Source of the DNA: Phytopseudomonas flavescens
GTDB lineage: Bacteria > Pseudomonadota > Gammaproteobacteria > Pseudomonadales > Pseudomonadaceae
Length of the DNA stretch: 64,000 nucleotides
NCBI RefSeq assembly: GCF_900100535.1
Contig: NZ_FNDG01000001.1
Span: 124,001-188,000, forward strand
Direction: 5' to 3'
This document shows, piece by piece, positions 10,866 through 18,982 of this stretch. Position 1 is the stretch's first letter, and each line of letters opens with the position of its first letter. Below the pieces are notes generated by a model that had not been told where the DNA came from, did no database searches, and worked only from the letters and a program-made list of their open reading frames with translations. The translations under genes were made by a program, and so were the position numbers.

Positions 10866-11062
10866 CCGCACTGTACATCCTGATTCCCGTTGCCCTGCTG
10901 CTGGTCGCCTTCGCCGTGTGGCTGTTCTTCTGGGCGGTCGACAGCGGCCAGTACGACGACCTCGACAGCCCAGCCCACCGCATCCTCTTCGATGACGATG
11001 ACCCACGCCACAAGGCTGCCCTGCAGCAGGCCAACGAGCCGGACAAGCCGCGCCATGACTGA
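10862..11062 (+). CDS. ccoS: cbb3 oxidase maturation protein CcoS (FixS family)
   Basis: 66-residue membrane protein needed for heme and copper insertion into CcoN. One N-terminal helix (about 4-25) is followed by the acidic, family-typical SGQYDDLDSPAHRILFDDDD. It overlaps ccoI by four bases (ATGA) and the next gene by eight, so it is part of a tightly coupled operon. Confidence 0.94.
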   Translation: MTALYILIPVALLLVAFAVWLFFWAVDSGQYDDLDSPAHRILFDDDDPRHKAALQQANEPDKPRHD

Positions 11063-11738
11063 CCTGCTGGCGCAGTTGCTGTCCGCGCTGATTCTCGGGC
11101 TGCTCGGCGGCGGCCATTGCCTGGGCATGTGCGGCGGGCTGATGGGCGCCCTGACCCTGGCCATTCCCCCCGAACGACGCGAGCAGCGGCTGCGCCTGTT
11201 GCTGGCCTACAACGCCGGCCGCATCCTCAGCTATGCGCTGGCCGGCCTGTTGCTCGGCCTGGCGGGCTGGGCGTTGGCCAGCGGCCCGCTGGCGAACCTG
11301 TTGCGCGCCATCGCTGGCGGGCTGTTGATCGTCATGGGGCTCTATCTGGCCGGCTGGTGGAGCGGCCTGACGCGCATCGAAGCGCTGGGCCGCGGTCTCT
11401 GGCGACATCTGCAACCGCTTGCCCGCCGTCTCATGCCGATCACCAGCCCGTCTCGCGCGCTGCTCTTCGGCGGCCTGTGGGGCTGGCTGCCCTGCGGCCT
11501 GGTCTACAGCACCCTGCTGTGGGCAGCCAGCCAGGGTGACGCCCTGCACAGCGCCGCCTTGATGCTGGCATTCGGCATCGGCACCCTGCCCGTGCTGCTG
11601 GCCACCGGCCTGGCGGCCGAGCGTATGGGCAGCCTGCTGCGCCAGCGTGGTGTGCGCATGGCCGGCGGCCTGCTGGTGATGCTGTTCGGCCTGTGGACAC
11701 TACCCGGCCCCCACCAGCACTGGCTGATGGGGCACTGA
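11055..11738 (+). CDS. SafE/TauE-like membrane protein of the cco assembly operon
   Basis: 227-residue polytopic protein with about six hydrophobic helices and the motif GGGHCLGMCGGLMGAL at residues 15-30, whose His and Cys residues suggest metal handling. The family is usually annotated as a sulfite exporter; conserved placement after ccoS suggests a role in copper supply to cbb3, but that is inference. ATG 11055 overlaps ccoS; a longer frame beginning at 10890 merely runs through ccoS. Confidence 0.88.
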   Translation: MTDLLAQLLSALILGLLGGGHCLGMCGGLMGALTLAIPPERREQRLRLLLAYNAGRILSYALAGLLLGLAGWALASGPLANLLRAIAGGLLIVMGLYLAGWWSGLTRIEALGRGLWRHLQPLARRLMPITSPSRALLFGGLWGWLPCGLVYSTLLWAASQGDALHSAALMLAFGIGTLPVLLATGLAAERMGSLLRQRGVRMAGGLLVMLFGLWTLPGPHQHWLMGH

Positions 11739-11806
11739 AGCCCAGCCTACGCAGAAGCCAGCACACATCGGCGTAGACCCAGCGGTCGCGCCACCACTGC
11801 GACCCC

Positions 11807-11820
11807 ATGACTCAGATCAA
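11807..11820 (+). promoter_or_regulatory. Anr/FNR box of the hemN promoter
   Basis: The site reads ATGACTCAGATCAA, one base off TTGAC-N4-ATCAA. Its centre is at 11813.5. A TAGACT -10 element lies at 11843-11848, giving a start near 11855, so the box sits at about -41.5, the class II activation position for FNR proteins. The anr gene lies 2 kb downstream. Anaerobic activation of hemN by Anr is established in P. aeruginosa. Confidence 0.8.
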
Positions 11821-11880
11821 AAAGACCAGGCCAGGCGCGCCCTAGACTGCTGAGCATTCAACGCTGAAGCGGAATTCACC

Positions 11881-13263
11881 ATGCTCGACGCCATCCAGTG
11901 GGATTCCGACCTGATCCGCCGCTACGATCAAGCCGGCCCACGCTACACCTCTTACCCCACCGCCGTGCAGTTCCACGATGGCATCGGCTCGTTCGACCTG
12001 CTCCATGCCCTGCGCGAGAGCCGTCGTGCCCTGCGTCCATTGTCGCTGTACCTGCACCTGCCGTTCTGCGCCAACATCTGCTACTACTGCGCCTGCAACA
12101 AGGTCATCACCAAGGATCGCGGCCGCACCCAGCCTTACCTGCAGGAACTGGAGCGGGAAATGGCGCTGATCGGCCACCATGTCGACCGCCGCCAGCACAT
12201 CGAACAACTGCACCTGGGCGGCGGCACGCCGACCTTTCTCAGCCACGCCGAGCTACGCCGGCTGATGAGCGGCTTGCGCGAGCATTTCACCCTGCTCGAC
12301 GACGACTCCGGCGACTACAGCATCGAGATCGATCCTCGCGAAGCGGACTGGTCGACCATGGGCCTGCTGCGCGAGCTGGGCTTCAACCGCGTCAGCCTGG
12401 GCGTGCAGGATCTCGATCCCAACGTGCAGCGCGCCGTCAATCGCCTGCAGAGCCTGGAGGAAACCCGCGCCATCATCGAGGCCGCGCGCACCCTGCAGTT
12501 CCGTTCGGTGAACATTGACCTGATCTATGGCTTGCCACAGCAGAAACCGGAGAACTTCGCCCATACCGTGCAGCAGGTCATCGCCCTGCAACCGGATCGC
12601 CTGTCGCTGTTCAATTACGCTCACCTGCCGGAGCGCTTCATGCCCCAGCGGCGCATCGACAGCCAACAGTTGCCCAGCGCCGCAAACAAGCTGGCCATGC
12701 TGCAAGGCAGCATCGAGCAATTGACGAGCGCCGGTTACCGCTATATCGGCATGGACCACTTCGCCCTGCCCGACGACGAGCTGGCCAGCGCCCAGGAAGA
12801 CGGTAGCCTGCAGCGCAACTTCCAAGGCTACACCACCCACGGCCACTGCGACCTGATCGGCCTCGGCGTGTCGTCGATCAGCCAGGTCGGCGACCTGTAC
12901 TGCCAGAACAGCTCGGACCTGGCCACCTACCAGGCCAGCCTGAGCAACCAACAGCTGGCCACCCAGCGCGGCCTGCTCTGCAATGACGACGACCGCGTGC
13001 GCCGCGCGGTGATCCAGCAACTGATCTGTCACTTCCACCTGGATTTCGCGTCGATCGAACAGCGCTTCGCCATCGACATGCGCAGCTACTTCGCCGACAC
13101 CTGGCCGGCTCTGCAGCAGATGGGCCGCGACGGCCTGATCGACTTGACGAACGACGGCATCGACGTGCTGCCGGCAGGACGGCTGATGGTACGGTCGCTG
13201 TGCATGCTGTTCGACCGCTACCTGAGCGGACAGAACCTGCAACGCTTCTCGCGGGTGATCTGA
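11881..13263 (+). CDS. hemN: oxygen-independent coproporphyrinogen III oxidase
   Basis: Radical-SAM enzyme that decarboxylates coproporphyrinogen III to protoporphyrinogen IX without oxygen, supplying heme in microaerobic and anaerobic growth. It has 460 residues, full length. The cluster motif CANICYYCAC (CxxxCxxC) is near residues 63-72, followed by the HLGGGTPTFL glycine motif. ATG 11881 fits the family N-terminus (LDAIQWDSDLIRRYDQAGPRYTSYPTA). Preceded by an Anr box. Confidence 0.97.
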   Translation: MLDAIQWDSDLIRRYDQAGPRYTSYPTAVQFHDGIGSFDLLHALRESRRALRPLSLYLHLPFCANICYYCACNKVITKDRGRTQPYLQELEREMALIGHHVDRRQHIEQLHLGGGTPTFLSHAELRRLMSGLREHFTLLDDDSGDYSIEIDPREADWSTMGLLRELGFNRVSLGVQDLDPNVQRAVNRLQSLEETRAIIEAARTLQFRSVNIDLIYGLPQQKPENFAHTVQQVIALQPDRLSLFNYAHLPERFMPQRRIDSQQLPSAANKLAMLQGSIEQLTSAGYRYIGMDHFALPDDELASAQEDGSLQRNFQGYTTHGHCDLIGLGVSSISQVGDLYCQNSSDLATYQASLSNQQLATQRGLLCNDDDRVRRAVIQQLICHFHLDFASIEQRFAIDMRSYFADTWPALQQMGRDGLIDLTNDGIDVLPAGRLMVRSLCMLFDRYLSGQNLQRFSRVI

Positions 13264-13297
13264 AGTACCCCAGCCCCGGTCTGGGGCCAGGGCTGGC

Positions 13298-13777
13298 TCA
13301 GGCGCTCATCAGCGCGGCGACAGCGGCTCCCTGTTCGCTGCTCACCCCCTGCTCGCGCATGACCTTGGCCAATTGCGCGTTGGCACCGCTCAGCGCACTG
13401 CTGATCGAGCCGACCTCCGTCTGCAGGGCCTGGGCCTGTGCCTGGCGAGCCTCGGGAGCGAGAGACTGGTCGGTCATCATCGCCTGCAGTTCAGCCATCT
13501 TCTCAGCCAATTGCGCCTTGAGCTGGCGGATCATCTTGAGAATCTGCTTGACGACGTCCGGCAGGTTACTGTCGTCGATGTCCTTGCTCTTCTCCTTGTC
13601 CGTATTGGCCGCCCGTGCCAGGCCATCGGCCGACAGGGTGACCCTCACGCCCTCCTGTTGCACGACCTCGCCATCGGCGGATTCGTTGGCCTCCACCAGC
13701 GTATCGACCACTGCCCCGGTACTGGCCACCGATACACTGGCGCCACTGTGCAGCGAAACGGGAACATCCACACGCAT
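13298..13777 (-). CDS. conserved hypothetical protein with coiled coil
   Basis: 159 residues with no family I recognise. The N-terminal half is polar and low in aromatic residues (VDVPVSLHSGASVSVASTG). The C-terminal half is an Ala/Gln/Leu-rich helix (about 80-150, LKAQLAEKMAELQAMM) likely to form a coiled coil. Start chosen at 13777 because AAGGAG lies nine bases upstream; the frame runs open another 54 codons without similarity. It sits between hemN and anr on the opposite strand, divergent from anr. Real gene likely, function unknown. Confidence 0.72.
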   Translation of the reverse strand: MRVDVPVSLHSGASVSVASTGAVVDTLVEANESADGEVVQQEGVRVTLSADGLARAANTDKEKSKDIDDSNLPDVVKQILKMIRQLKAQLAEKMAELQAMMTDQSLAPEARQAQAQALQTEVGSISSALSGANAQLAKVMREQGVSSEQGAAVAALMSA

Positions 13778-13922
13778 ATCACGTACTCCTTCCATGCTCT
13801 TTGATCGACGCCAGGTTATCGGCGACAACCCGCGGCACTTGAGCAGCGAACCGCGGCTGGCCCCTTCGTGCTCAGTGGGGTACCCTTGAGCCTTCTGTCC
13901 GTCTCCCCTAGGATCCCTGCCG

Positions 13923-14657
13923 ATGTCCGAAAGCATCAAGCTGCGTACCCCTCATCAGGCAAACTGCAAGGACTGCAGCCTCGCCAGCCTGTGCCTGCCC
14001 CTGTCGCTGGACCTGGAAGACATGGATGCACTCGACGAGATCGTCAAACGCGGACGGCCTTTGAAGAAAGGCGAGTTCCTGTTCCGCCAGGGCGACACCT
14101 TCAACTCGGTGTTCGCCGTACGCTCGGGGGCACTGAAGACCTTCAGCCTGAGCGATGCGGGCGAAGAGCAGATCACCGGCTTTCACCTGCCCAGCGAGCT
14201 GGTGGGCCTTTCCGGCATGGACACCGAGCTGTACCCGGTGTCGGCCCAGGCCCTGGAAACCACATCGGTCTGCGAAATCCCCTTCGAACGCCTCGACGAG
14301 CTGTCGGTGAACCTGCCGCAGTTGCGCCGCCAGCTGATGCGCATCATGAGCCGCGAGATTCGCGACGACCAGCAGATGATGCTGCTGCTTTCGAAGAAGA
14401 CCGCCGACGAGCGCATCGCCACCTTCCTGGTCAACCTGTCGGCGCGCTTCCGCGCCCGTGGCTTCTCCGCCAACCAGTTCCGCCTGGCCATGTCACGCAA
14501 CGAGATCGGCAATCACCTGGGCCTGGCGGTGGAAACCGTGTCCCGGGTATTCACCCGCTTCCAGCAGAGCAAACTGCTCGAAGCCGAGGGCAAGGAAGTG
14601 CATATTCTCGACCCGATCGAGCTGTGCGCCCTGGCCGGTGGCAGTCTCAACGGCTGA
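13923..14657 (+). CDS. anr: oxygen-sensing global regulator Anr (FNR family)
   Basis: Transcription factor that switches on low-oxygen genes, including cbb3-2, hemN and denitrification. It has 244 residues, as in P. aeruginosa. The [4Fe-4S] ligands are Cys15, Cys18, Cys24 and Cys117. A cyclic-nucleotide-binding-like domain is followed by a helix-turn-helix near 190-215 ([20 protein letters not shown]) with the ETVSR recognition helix of FNR. No Anr box was found in its own upstream region. Confidence 0.97.
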   Translation: MSESIKLRTPHQANCKDCSLASLCLPLSLDLEDMDALDEIVKRGRPLKKGEFLFRQGDTFNSVFAVRSGALKTFSLSDAGEEQITGFHLPSELVGLSGMDTELYPVSAQALETTSVCEIPFERLDELSVNLPQLRRQLMRIMSREIRDDQQMMLLLSKKTADERIATFLVNLSARFRARGFSANQFRLAMSRNEIGNHLGLAVETVSRVFTRFQQSKLLEAEGKEVHILDPIELCALAGGSLNG

Positions 14658-14664
14658 CAGGGCC

Positions 14665-14849
14665 CTGAGAACCAACTCATGATCTGCTGCGCGTCGGCCC
14701 TGCGGCGCTGAAAACACGCTGGATCGCCAGCGCAGTCGGGGTGCTCATTTACAGCGTGTAAAGCCCCGTCCGCCTCCTCGCCTTTTTCTGTGGTGCCGCC
14801 CAGGCCTTGCATGGCTCTAGCTCGCGAGATCATGAACGGGTTCAAGGCT
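14665..14849 (-). repeat. hairpin-forming dispersed repeat, copy A
   Basis: Read on the minus strand this matches two other places in the window (18641-18809 and 57173-57324). Shared blocks include CTCGCGAGCTAGAGC, ATGCAAG, GTAAATGAGCA and GCCGACGCGCAGCAG. The centre holds TTTACA-CGC-TGTAAA inside a longer imperfect hairpin. The copy fills nearly all of the anr-apt intergenic space. No coding potential is evident. Confidence 0.8.
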
Positions 14850-14874
14850 CAATTGACCGCTGCAAGGATTACCG

Positions 14875-15423
14875 ATGATTTTCGACGAATTCAGTATCAA
14901 GACCCTCATTCGCCCGGTTAGCGACTTCCCGAAACCGGGCGTGGTGTTTCGCGACATCACCCCGCTGTTCCAGTCGCCACGCGCCCTGCGCATGGTCATC
15001 GACAGCCTGATCCAGCGTTATGTAGAGGCCGATTTCAGCCACGTCGGCGCTATGGATGCGCGCGGTTTCCTGATCGGCTCGATCCTCGCCTACGAGCTGA
15101 ACAAGCCGCTGGTGCTGTTCCGCAAGCAGGGCAAACTGCCAGCGGACGTACTCAGCCAGGGCTACCAGACCGAATACGGCGAAGCCTTTCTGGAAGTCCA
15201 CGCTGATAGCCTGTGCGAAGGCGACAAGGTACTGATCGTCGATGACCTGATCGCCACCGGCGGTACCCTGCTCGCGGCTGTGCAACTGGTGAAACGCATG
15301 GGAGCCAGCCTGTACGAAGCAGCTGCGATCATCGATCTGCCCGAGCTTGGTGGCTCGCGAAAACTGCAGGACATGGGCATTCCCACCTACAGCCTGACGG
15401 CCTTCGCCCTCGATGAGCGCTAG
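14875..15423 (+). CDS. apt: adenine phosphoribosyltransferase
   Basis: Purine salvage enzyme converting adenine and PRPP to AMP. 182 residues, normal length. The N-terminus [21 protein letters not shown] is typical of the family, and the PRPP-binding loop [14 protein letters not shown] is at about residues 119-132. It follows repeat copy A and ends before a strong bidirectional terminator. Confidence 0.96.
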   Translation: MIFDEFSIKTLIRPVSDFPKPGVVFRDITPLFQSPRALRMVIDSLIQRYVEADFSHVGAMDARGFLIGSILAYELNKPLVLFRKQGKLPADVLSQGYQTEYGEAFLEVHADSLCEGDKVLIVDDLIATGGTLLAAVQLVKRMGASLYEAAAIIDLPELGGSRKLQDMGIPTYSLTAFALDER

Positions 15424-15496
15424 GAGCAGCTAAAGCGTCAAGTAATCTGCGCGCGACCAGAACCTCTTGTGCCTGGCTGATGTGCCCGGTTCATGC

Positions 15497-15556
15497 GTAG
15501 GGGGCGGGGCGCGTAGCTGGCGCTTCATCTGTCCACCAGCCTCGAGTGCGCCCTAC
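15497..15556. repeat. GTAGGG palindromic repeat, degenerate copy
   Basis: Begins GTAGGG and ends CCCTAC. It contains GGGGCGCGTAGCTGGCGC and CATCTGTCCACC, which match the reverse complement of the copy at 49443-49532 with several changes. REP-like, non-coding, downstream of apt. Confidence 0.6.
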
Positions 15557-15580
15557 TGCCCCCCTGAAAAGCGATCGCCG

Positions 15581-15617
15581 AATCAAAAGCCCCGGCACTT
15601 GGCCGGGGCTTTTGATT
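15581..15617. terminator. bidirectional terminator between apt and the S49 peptidase gene
   Basis: A perfect 16-bp stem (AATCAAAAGCCCCGGC and its complement) with a 5-base loop. The AAAA/TTTT at both outer ends gives a U tract in each direction. It lies between convergent genes. Confidence 0.92.
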
Positions 15618-15630
15618 GCATCTCGGGCAA

Positions 15631-16608
15631 TCAGCGCAGTGCCGGGCCCTGGAACCCCATCCACATCGCCAACTGCTCCGCTACGCTGGCCCCCAGCTTC
15701 TTGGTGAAGCGATCCAGCGGGCTTTCCTGCACGGTGAAGTCCACCAGCTCTTCCTGACCGACCACTTCACGGGCCACGTAGCTGGTGCTGCCCAAGGCAT
15801 CGACCAGGCCCAGGCTCAGCGCCTGCTCGCCCGACCAGACCAGGCCGGAAAACAGCTCCGGATGCTCGGCATCCTTGAGGCGATCGCCACGGCCCTTTTT
15901 CACGCTGTCGATGAATTGCTTGTGAGTGGTTTCCAGCACGGTTTTCCAGAACTCGGCCTCCTCGGGCTTCTGCGGCTGGAACGGATCGAGAAACGCCTTG
16001 TGCTCGCCCGAGGTGTAGACGCGGCGGTCGACGCCCAGCTTGTCCATCAAGCCGGTGAAACCGAAGCTGGCCGCCGTGACCCCAATGGAACCCACCAGGC
16101 TGGCCTTGTCGGCATAGATCTGGTCGGCGGCGCTGGCGATGTAATAGGCCCCCGAGGCGCCCAGGTCGGAAATCACCGCATAGACCTTGGTATCCGGATG
16201 CTGGCCACGCAGGCGGCGGATTTCGTCATAGATGTACCCCGATTGCACCGGGCTGCCACCTGGGCTGTTGATGCGCAGGATCACACCTTTGGTATTGGGG
16301 TCCTTGAACGCCGCACGCAGGCTGCCAACGATATTGTCGGCACTGGCCGCTTCCTTGTCGGCGATCATGCCGCGCACGTCGATCACCGCGGTGTGCGGCG
16401 TGCTGCTGGCACCCTTCTGCAGGTTGAGCAGCGGCGAGAACAGCGCCAGTGCGCCGAACAGGTAGATAAAAGTCAGCAGTTTGAAGAAGATTCCCCAGCG
16501 CCGCGACCGGCGCTGCTCGTGCACGCTGGCCAGCAACGTCTTCTCGAGAAGCCTCCAGCTCTTCGGGTCGCTTTCGGCAACCACTGGCGTCTTTTTATCC
16601 CCCCACAT
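15631..16608 (-). CDS. S49 family signal peptide peptidase-like protein (SppA type)
   Basis: Membrane-bound Ser/Lys protease thought to degrade cleaved signal peptides. 325 residues, the short SppA form. A transmembrane anchor is near residues 38-60 (WGIFFKLLTFIYLFGALALF). The S49 core has RINSPGGSP, the nucleophile region DLGASGAYYIASAAD and the Lys/Ser segment KASLVGSIGV. Start at 16608: GAGGAG lies eight bases upstream and longer starts add unrelated residues. It overlaps the HAD gene upstream by 14 bases, so probably one operon. Confidence 0.9.
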   Translation of the reverse strand: MWGDKKTPVVAESDPKSWRLLEKTLLASVHEQRRSRRWGIFFKLLTFIYLFGALALFSPLLNLQKGASSTPHTAVIDVRGMIADKEAASADNIVGSLRAAFKDPNTKGVILRINSPGGSPVQSGYIYDEIRRLRGQHPDTKVYAVISDLGASGAYYIASAADQIYADKASLVGSIGVTAASFGFTGLMDKLGVDRRVYTSGEHKAFLDPFQPQKPEEAEFWKTVLETTHKQFIDSVKKGRGDRLKDAEHPELFSGLVWSGEQALSLGLVDALGSTSYVAREVVGQEELVDFTVQESPLDRFTKKLGASVAEQLAMWMGFQGPALR

Positions 16609-17293
16609 GCTCAGTCTCCTCGGTTCGGGGCTCGGCCACACTCTGGTTCAACCAGGCCCCCAGTTCCATGAAATGGTTGATCGACAGCGTCGGCCGATAG
16701 GCGCCCAGCGCCGCCAGCGTCTGCGCACCGTAACCCACTGCCACACAATCCATACCCGCGCGCTGCGCCATCAGCAGATCGAACGAAGAGTCACCAACCA
16801 TCAGTGCCTGCTCGGCGCCAACGCCACAATGCTGGAGAATTTCATGCAGCATCCGGGGGTCTGGCTTGCTCGCCGTTTCATCGGCGCACCGCGTGATATC
16901 GAAATATTCCTGCCAGCCCAGCGTGTCGAGAATCCGCTGCAGGCCACGGCGGCTCTTGCCGGTGGCAACGGCCAACTGATAACCCTGCGCGCGGAACTGC
17001 GCCAGGCTCTGCTCCACATGCGCGAAGAACGCCGAAGGCACTTGATCCATGGCCACATAACAGTCGCTGTAGCGGGCACGGAAGCGTTCGACGTGTGCGG
17101 CTTCGACGAGTTCCGGATAAAGCGTAGTGATCGCCTCGGGCAGCGCCAGGCCAATGATGCCCTTGACCGCCTCGTCACTGCGCCGCGGCATGCCGCACTG
17201 GTCGGCGGCCTGGTGCATGGCCGCGACGATGCGGCCAATGGAGTCCACCAGCGTACCGTCCCAGTCGAAGATCAGCAGCCGGTAGTCACGCAC
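16595..17293 (-). CDS. HAD-superfamily phosphatase (phosphoglycolate phosphatase-like)
   Basis: 232-residue HAD hydrolase with the nucleophile motif DWDGTLVDS at residues 9-17, a helical cap, the motif II region VATGKSRRG, and [17 protein letters not shown] near the C-terminus for Mg2+ binding. The substrate is not evident. It overlaps rluC by eight bases, and this gene pair is common in pseudomonads. Confidence 0.9.
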   Translation of the reverse strand: MRDYRLLIFDWDGTLVDSIGRIVAAMHQAADQCGMPRRSDEAVKGIIGLALPEAITTLYPELVEAAHVERFRARYSDCYVAMDQVPSAFFAHVEQSLAQFRAQGYQLAVATGKSRRGLQRILDTLGWQEYFDITRCADETASKPDPRMLHEILQHCGVGAEQALMVGDSSFDLLMAQRAGMDCVAVGYGAQTLAALGAYRPTLSINHFMELGAWLNQSVAEPRTEETEHVGG

Positions 17294-18239
17294 TCAGGCG
17301 CTCCAGCGTGCGCGCCCACATGTCGTCGACCGGCGCCTCGAGCTTCAGCACGCCCCCCTCGGGCAACGGCACGTTCAGCTCGTAGGCATGCAGGAACAGG
17401 CGCTTGCCGCCCAGTTCACGAATCTCGCGGGTGAAGTCGTCGTCACCGTACTTGCTGTCCCCGGCGATACAGTGCCCGCCATACTGGGCATGCACACGAA
17501 TCTGGTGGGTACGGCCGGTCACCGGCTTGGCTTCGACCAGGGTGGCGAACTCGCCGAAACGGCGCAGCACGCGGAACAGGGTGAGCGCGTCCTTGCCTTC
17601 GGGGTTGACCTCGACCATGCGCTCGCCGGAACGCAGGTTACTCTTGAGCAGCGGCGCGTTGATCTGCTTCCTGGCCGTCGCCCAGTGGCCACGCACCAAG
17701 GCCATGTAGCGCTTGTCGACGCCGTCACCGCGCAGTGCTTCATGGAGATGACGCAGCATGCTGCGCTTCTTGGCGATCATCAGCAGCCCGGAAGTGTCGC
17801 GGTCGAGGCGATGGACCAGTTCCAGGTCCTTGGCATCCGGGCGCAACTGGCGAAAGGCCTCGATCACCCCGTAATTGAGGCCGCTGCCGCCGTGCACGGC
17901 GATGCCGGCCGGCTTGTTGATCACGATCAGCGCCTTGTCTTCGTGGACGATGGCCGCCTCCAGGCGTTGCAGCAGCCCCTGGGCCAGCGGCTCGGGCTCG
18001 TCACGCTCGGCCAGGCGCAGCGGCGGTACGCGTACGATGTCACCAGGCTGCAGCTTGTATTCGGGCTTGATCCGACCTTTGTTGACCCGCACCTCACCCT
18101 TGCGCAGGATGCGGTAGATCAAGGTCTTGGGCACACCCTTGAGCTGGGTGCGAAGGAAGTTGTCGATGCGCTGACCCGCGAGTTCAGGCGCGACCTCGAG
18201 CAGCTGAACGCCGGAGGTAGGGGGAATGGGTATCGTCAT
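17286..18239 (-). CDS. rluC: 23S rRNA pseudouridine(955/2504/2580) synthase
   Basis: Modifies three uridines in 23S rRNA. About 317 residues. An S4 RNA-binding domain is near residues 20-80 ([31 protein letters not shown]), then the catalytic domain with [15 protein letters not shown] carrying the catalytic Asp, and the closing [20 protein letters not shown]. Two other ATGs lie 4 and 12 codons upstream and no Shine-Dalgarno clearly decides. Divergent from rne, as in E. coli. Confidence 0.95.
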   Translation of the reverse strand: MTIPIPPTSGVQLLEVAPELAGQRIDNFLRTQLKGVPKTLIYRILRKGEVRVNKGRIKPEYKLQPGDIVRVPPLRLAERDEPEPLAQGLLQRLEAAIVHEDKALIVINKPAGIAVHGGSGLNYGVIEAFRQLRPDAKDLELVHRLDRDTSGLLMIAKKRSMLRHLHEALRGDGVDKRYMALVRGHWATARKQINAPLLKSNLRSGERMVEVNPEGKDALTLFRVLRRFGEFATLVEAKPVTGRTHQIRVHAQYGGHCIAGDSKYGDDDFTREIRELGGKRLFLHAYELNVPLPEGGVLKLEAPVDDMWARTLERLSA

Positions 18240-18266
18240 GGCCGCGATCATACAATTTTTATGCAT

Positions 18267-18295
18267 TTGAAGCACTTAATCATTGCTGCTATAGT
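18267..18295 (+). promoter_or_regulatory. sigma-70 promoter of rne
   Basis: TTGAAG (18267-18272), 17-base spacer, TATAGT (18290-18295). Close to consensus and oriented toward rne. Confidence 0.75.
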
Positions 18296-18327
18296 CGCGA
18301 ATGCCGCCAAAAGCGGCCTGATTCGCG
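18296..18327 (+). promoter_or_regulatory. stem-loop at the 5' end of the rne transcript
   Basis: Nested perfect arms: CGCGAAT with ATTCGCG outside, GCCGC with GCGGC inside, loop CAAAA. It begins at the predicted transcription start, so it could protect or control the 5' end of the rne message. Confidence 0.6.
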
Positions 18328-18640
18328 GATGTTGCCGAACCGCCATCGCGAATCAAGCAACCCATTCAGGACGTAAGGCCGTCCGACGGGCGTCTCGGAG
18401 AGCGATAGGCCTGCATGGCTGCTCGAGAAACTCGGAAATAAGGCCTGAGACACAGATGCGCGACTGCCCCTATGGACAGTCGCGGTAATGCCAACCCGCT
18501 GCGGATTTTTCGTGAGCGGCACCCGATTTTCAGCCATACGTGTAGGGTGGAGATGCACAACGGTCGGCCTGCGTAGCAAACAGCTTTATCAGAGACGCTT
18601 CATATCGTCCGCTACCGACCCTTGATTCCTCCTCCTGACT

Positions 18641-18809
18641 GAGAACCTGTTTACGGTCTCGCAAGCCAGCGCCACGCAAGACGCTACGTTAGCAACAGCC
18701 TCCGATCCGGGGCATGCGAAGAAGCAGAGCTTACTTAGGTAAACGAGACTTCCTAGCCGGTTTTAACGCAGCACGGCCGATGCTTAGCCGATCGCCAGCG
18801 AGTTCTGAG
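18641..18809 (+). repeat. hairpin-forming dispersed repeat, copy B (in the rne leader)
   Basis: Diverged member of the family of copies A and C. Recognisable blocks: GTCTCGCAAGCCAGCGCCACGC, GAAGAAGCAGAGC, the apex TTAC-TTAG-GTAA, TTTTAACGCAGCACGGCCGA and the end GTTCTGAG. The start GAGAAC mirrors the end. Same order and spacing as copy C. Located in the transcribed leader of rne. Confidence 0.65.
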
Positions 18810-18982
18810 TGCTTTCTGTCACATACAGCAAGCAGGAGACGTCCGTCGCGGCCCAGCAAAACTGGCTGCTGCCGCTCGACAATGAAACGATTTACGCCCG
18901 TTTCTGACGCGCCTGACACCGACCCTGAGCGTCGTGGGTGCCTAACGCGGCTTCCGGCAGCACCGGAAACCATTGGTACCAC

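Larger units (their letters stand above)
18240..18982 (+). other. rluC-rne intergenic region and long rne leader
   Basis: 743 bases. A promoter at 18267-18295 would start a transcript near 18302, giving a leader of about 680 bases. It contains a 5' stem-loop, repeat copy B (18641-18809), a TTCCGG/CCGGAA hairpin at 18952-18968, and a possible 34-codon frame (18882-18986) ending across the rne ATG. E. coli rne also has a long structured leader used for autoregulation; the leader here is about twice as long. Confidence 0.7.

Noticed and set aside
14513-14845. Minus-strand frame of 110 codons across repeat copy A and the end of anr
   Set aside because: Overlaps anr, has no ribosome site, and the apparent conservation with the other copies is of the DNA repeat, with frame shifts between copies.
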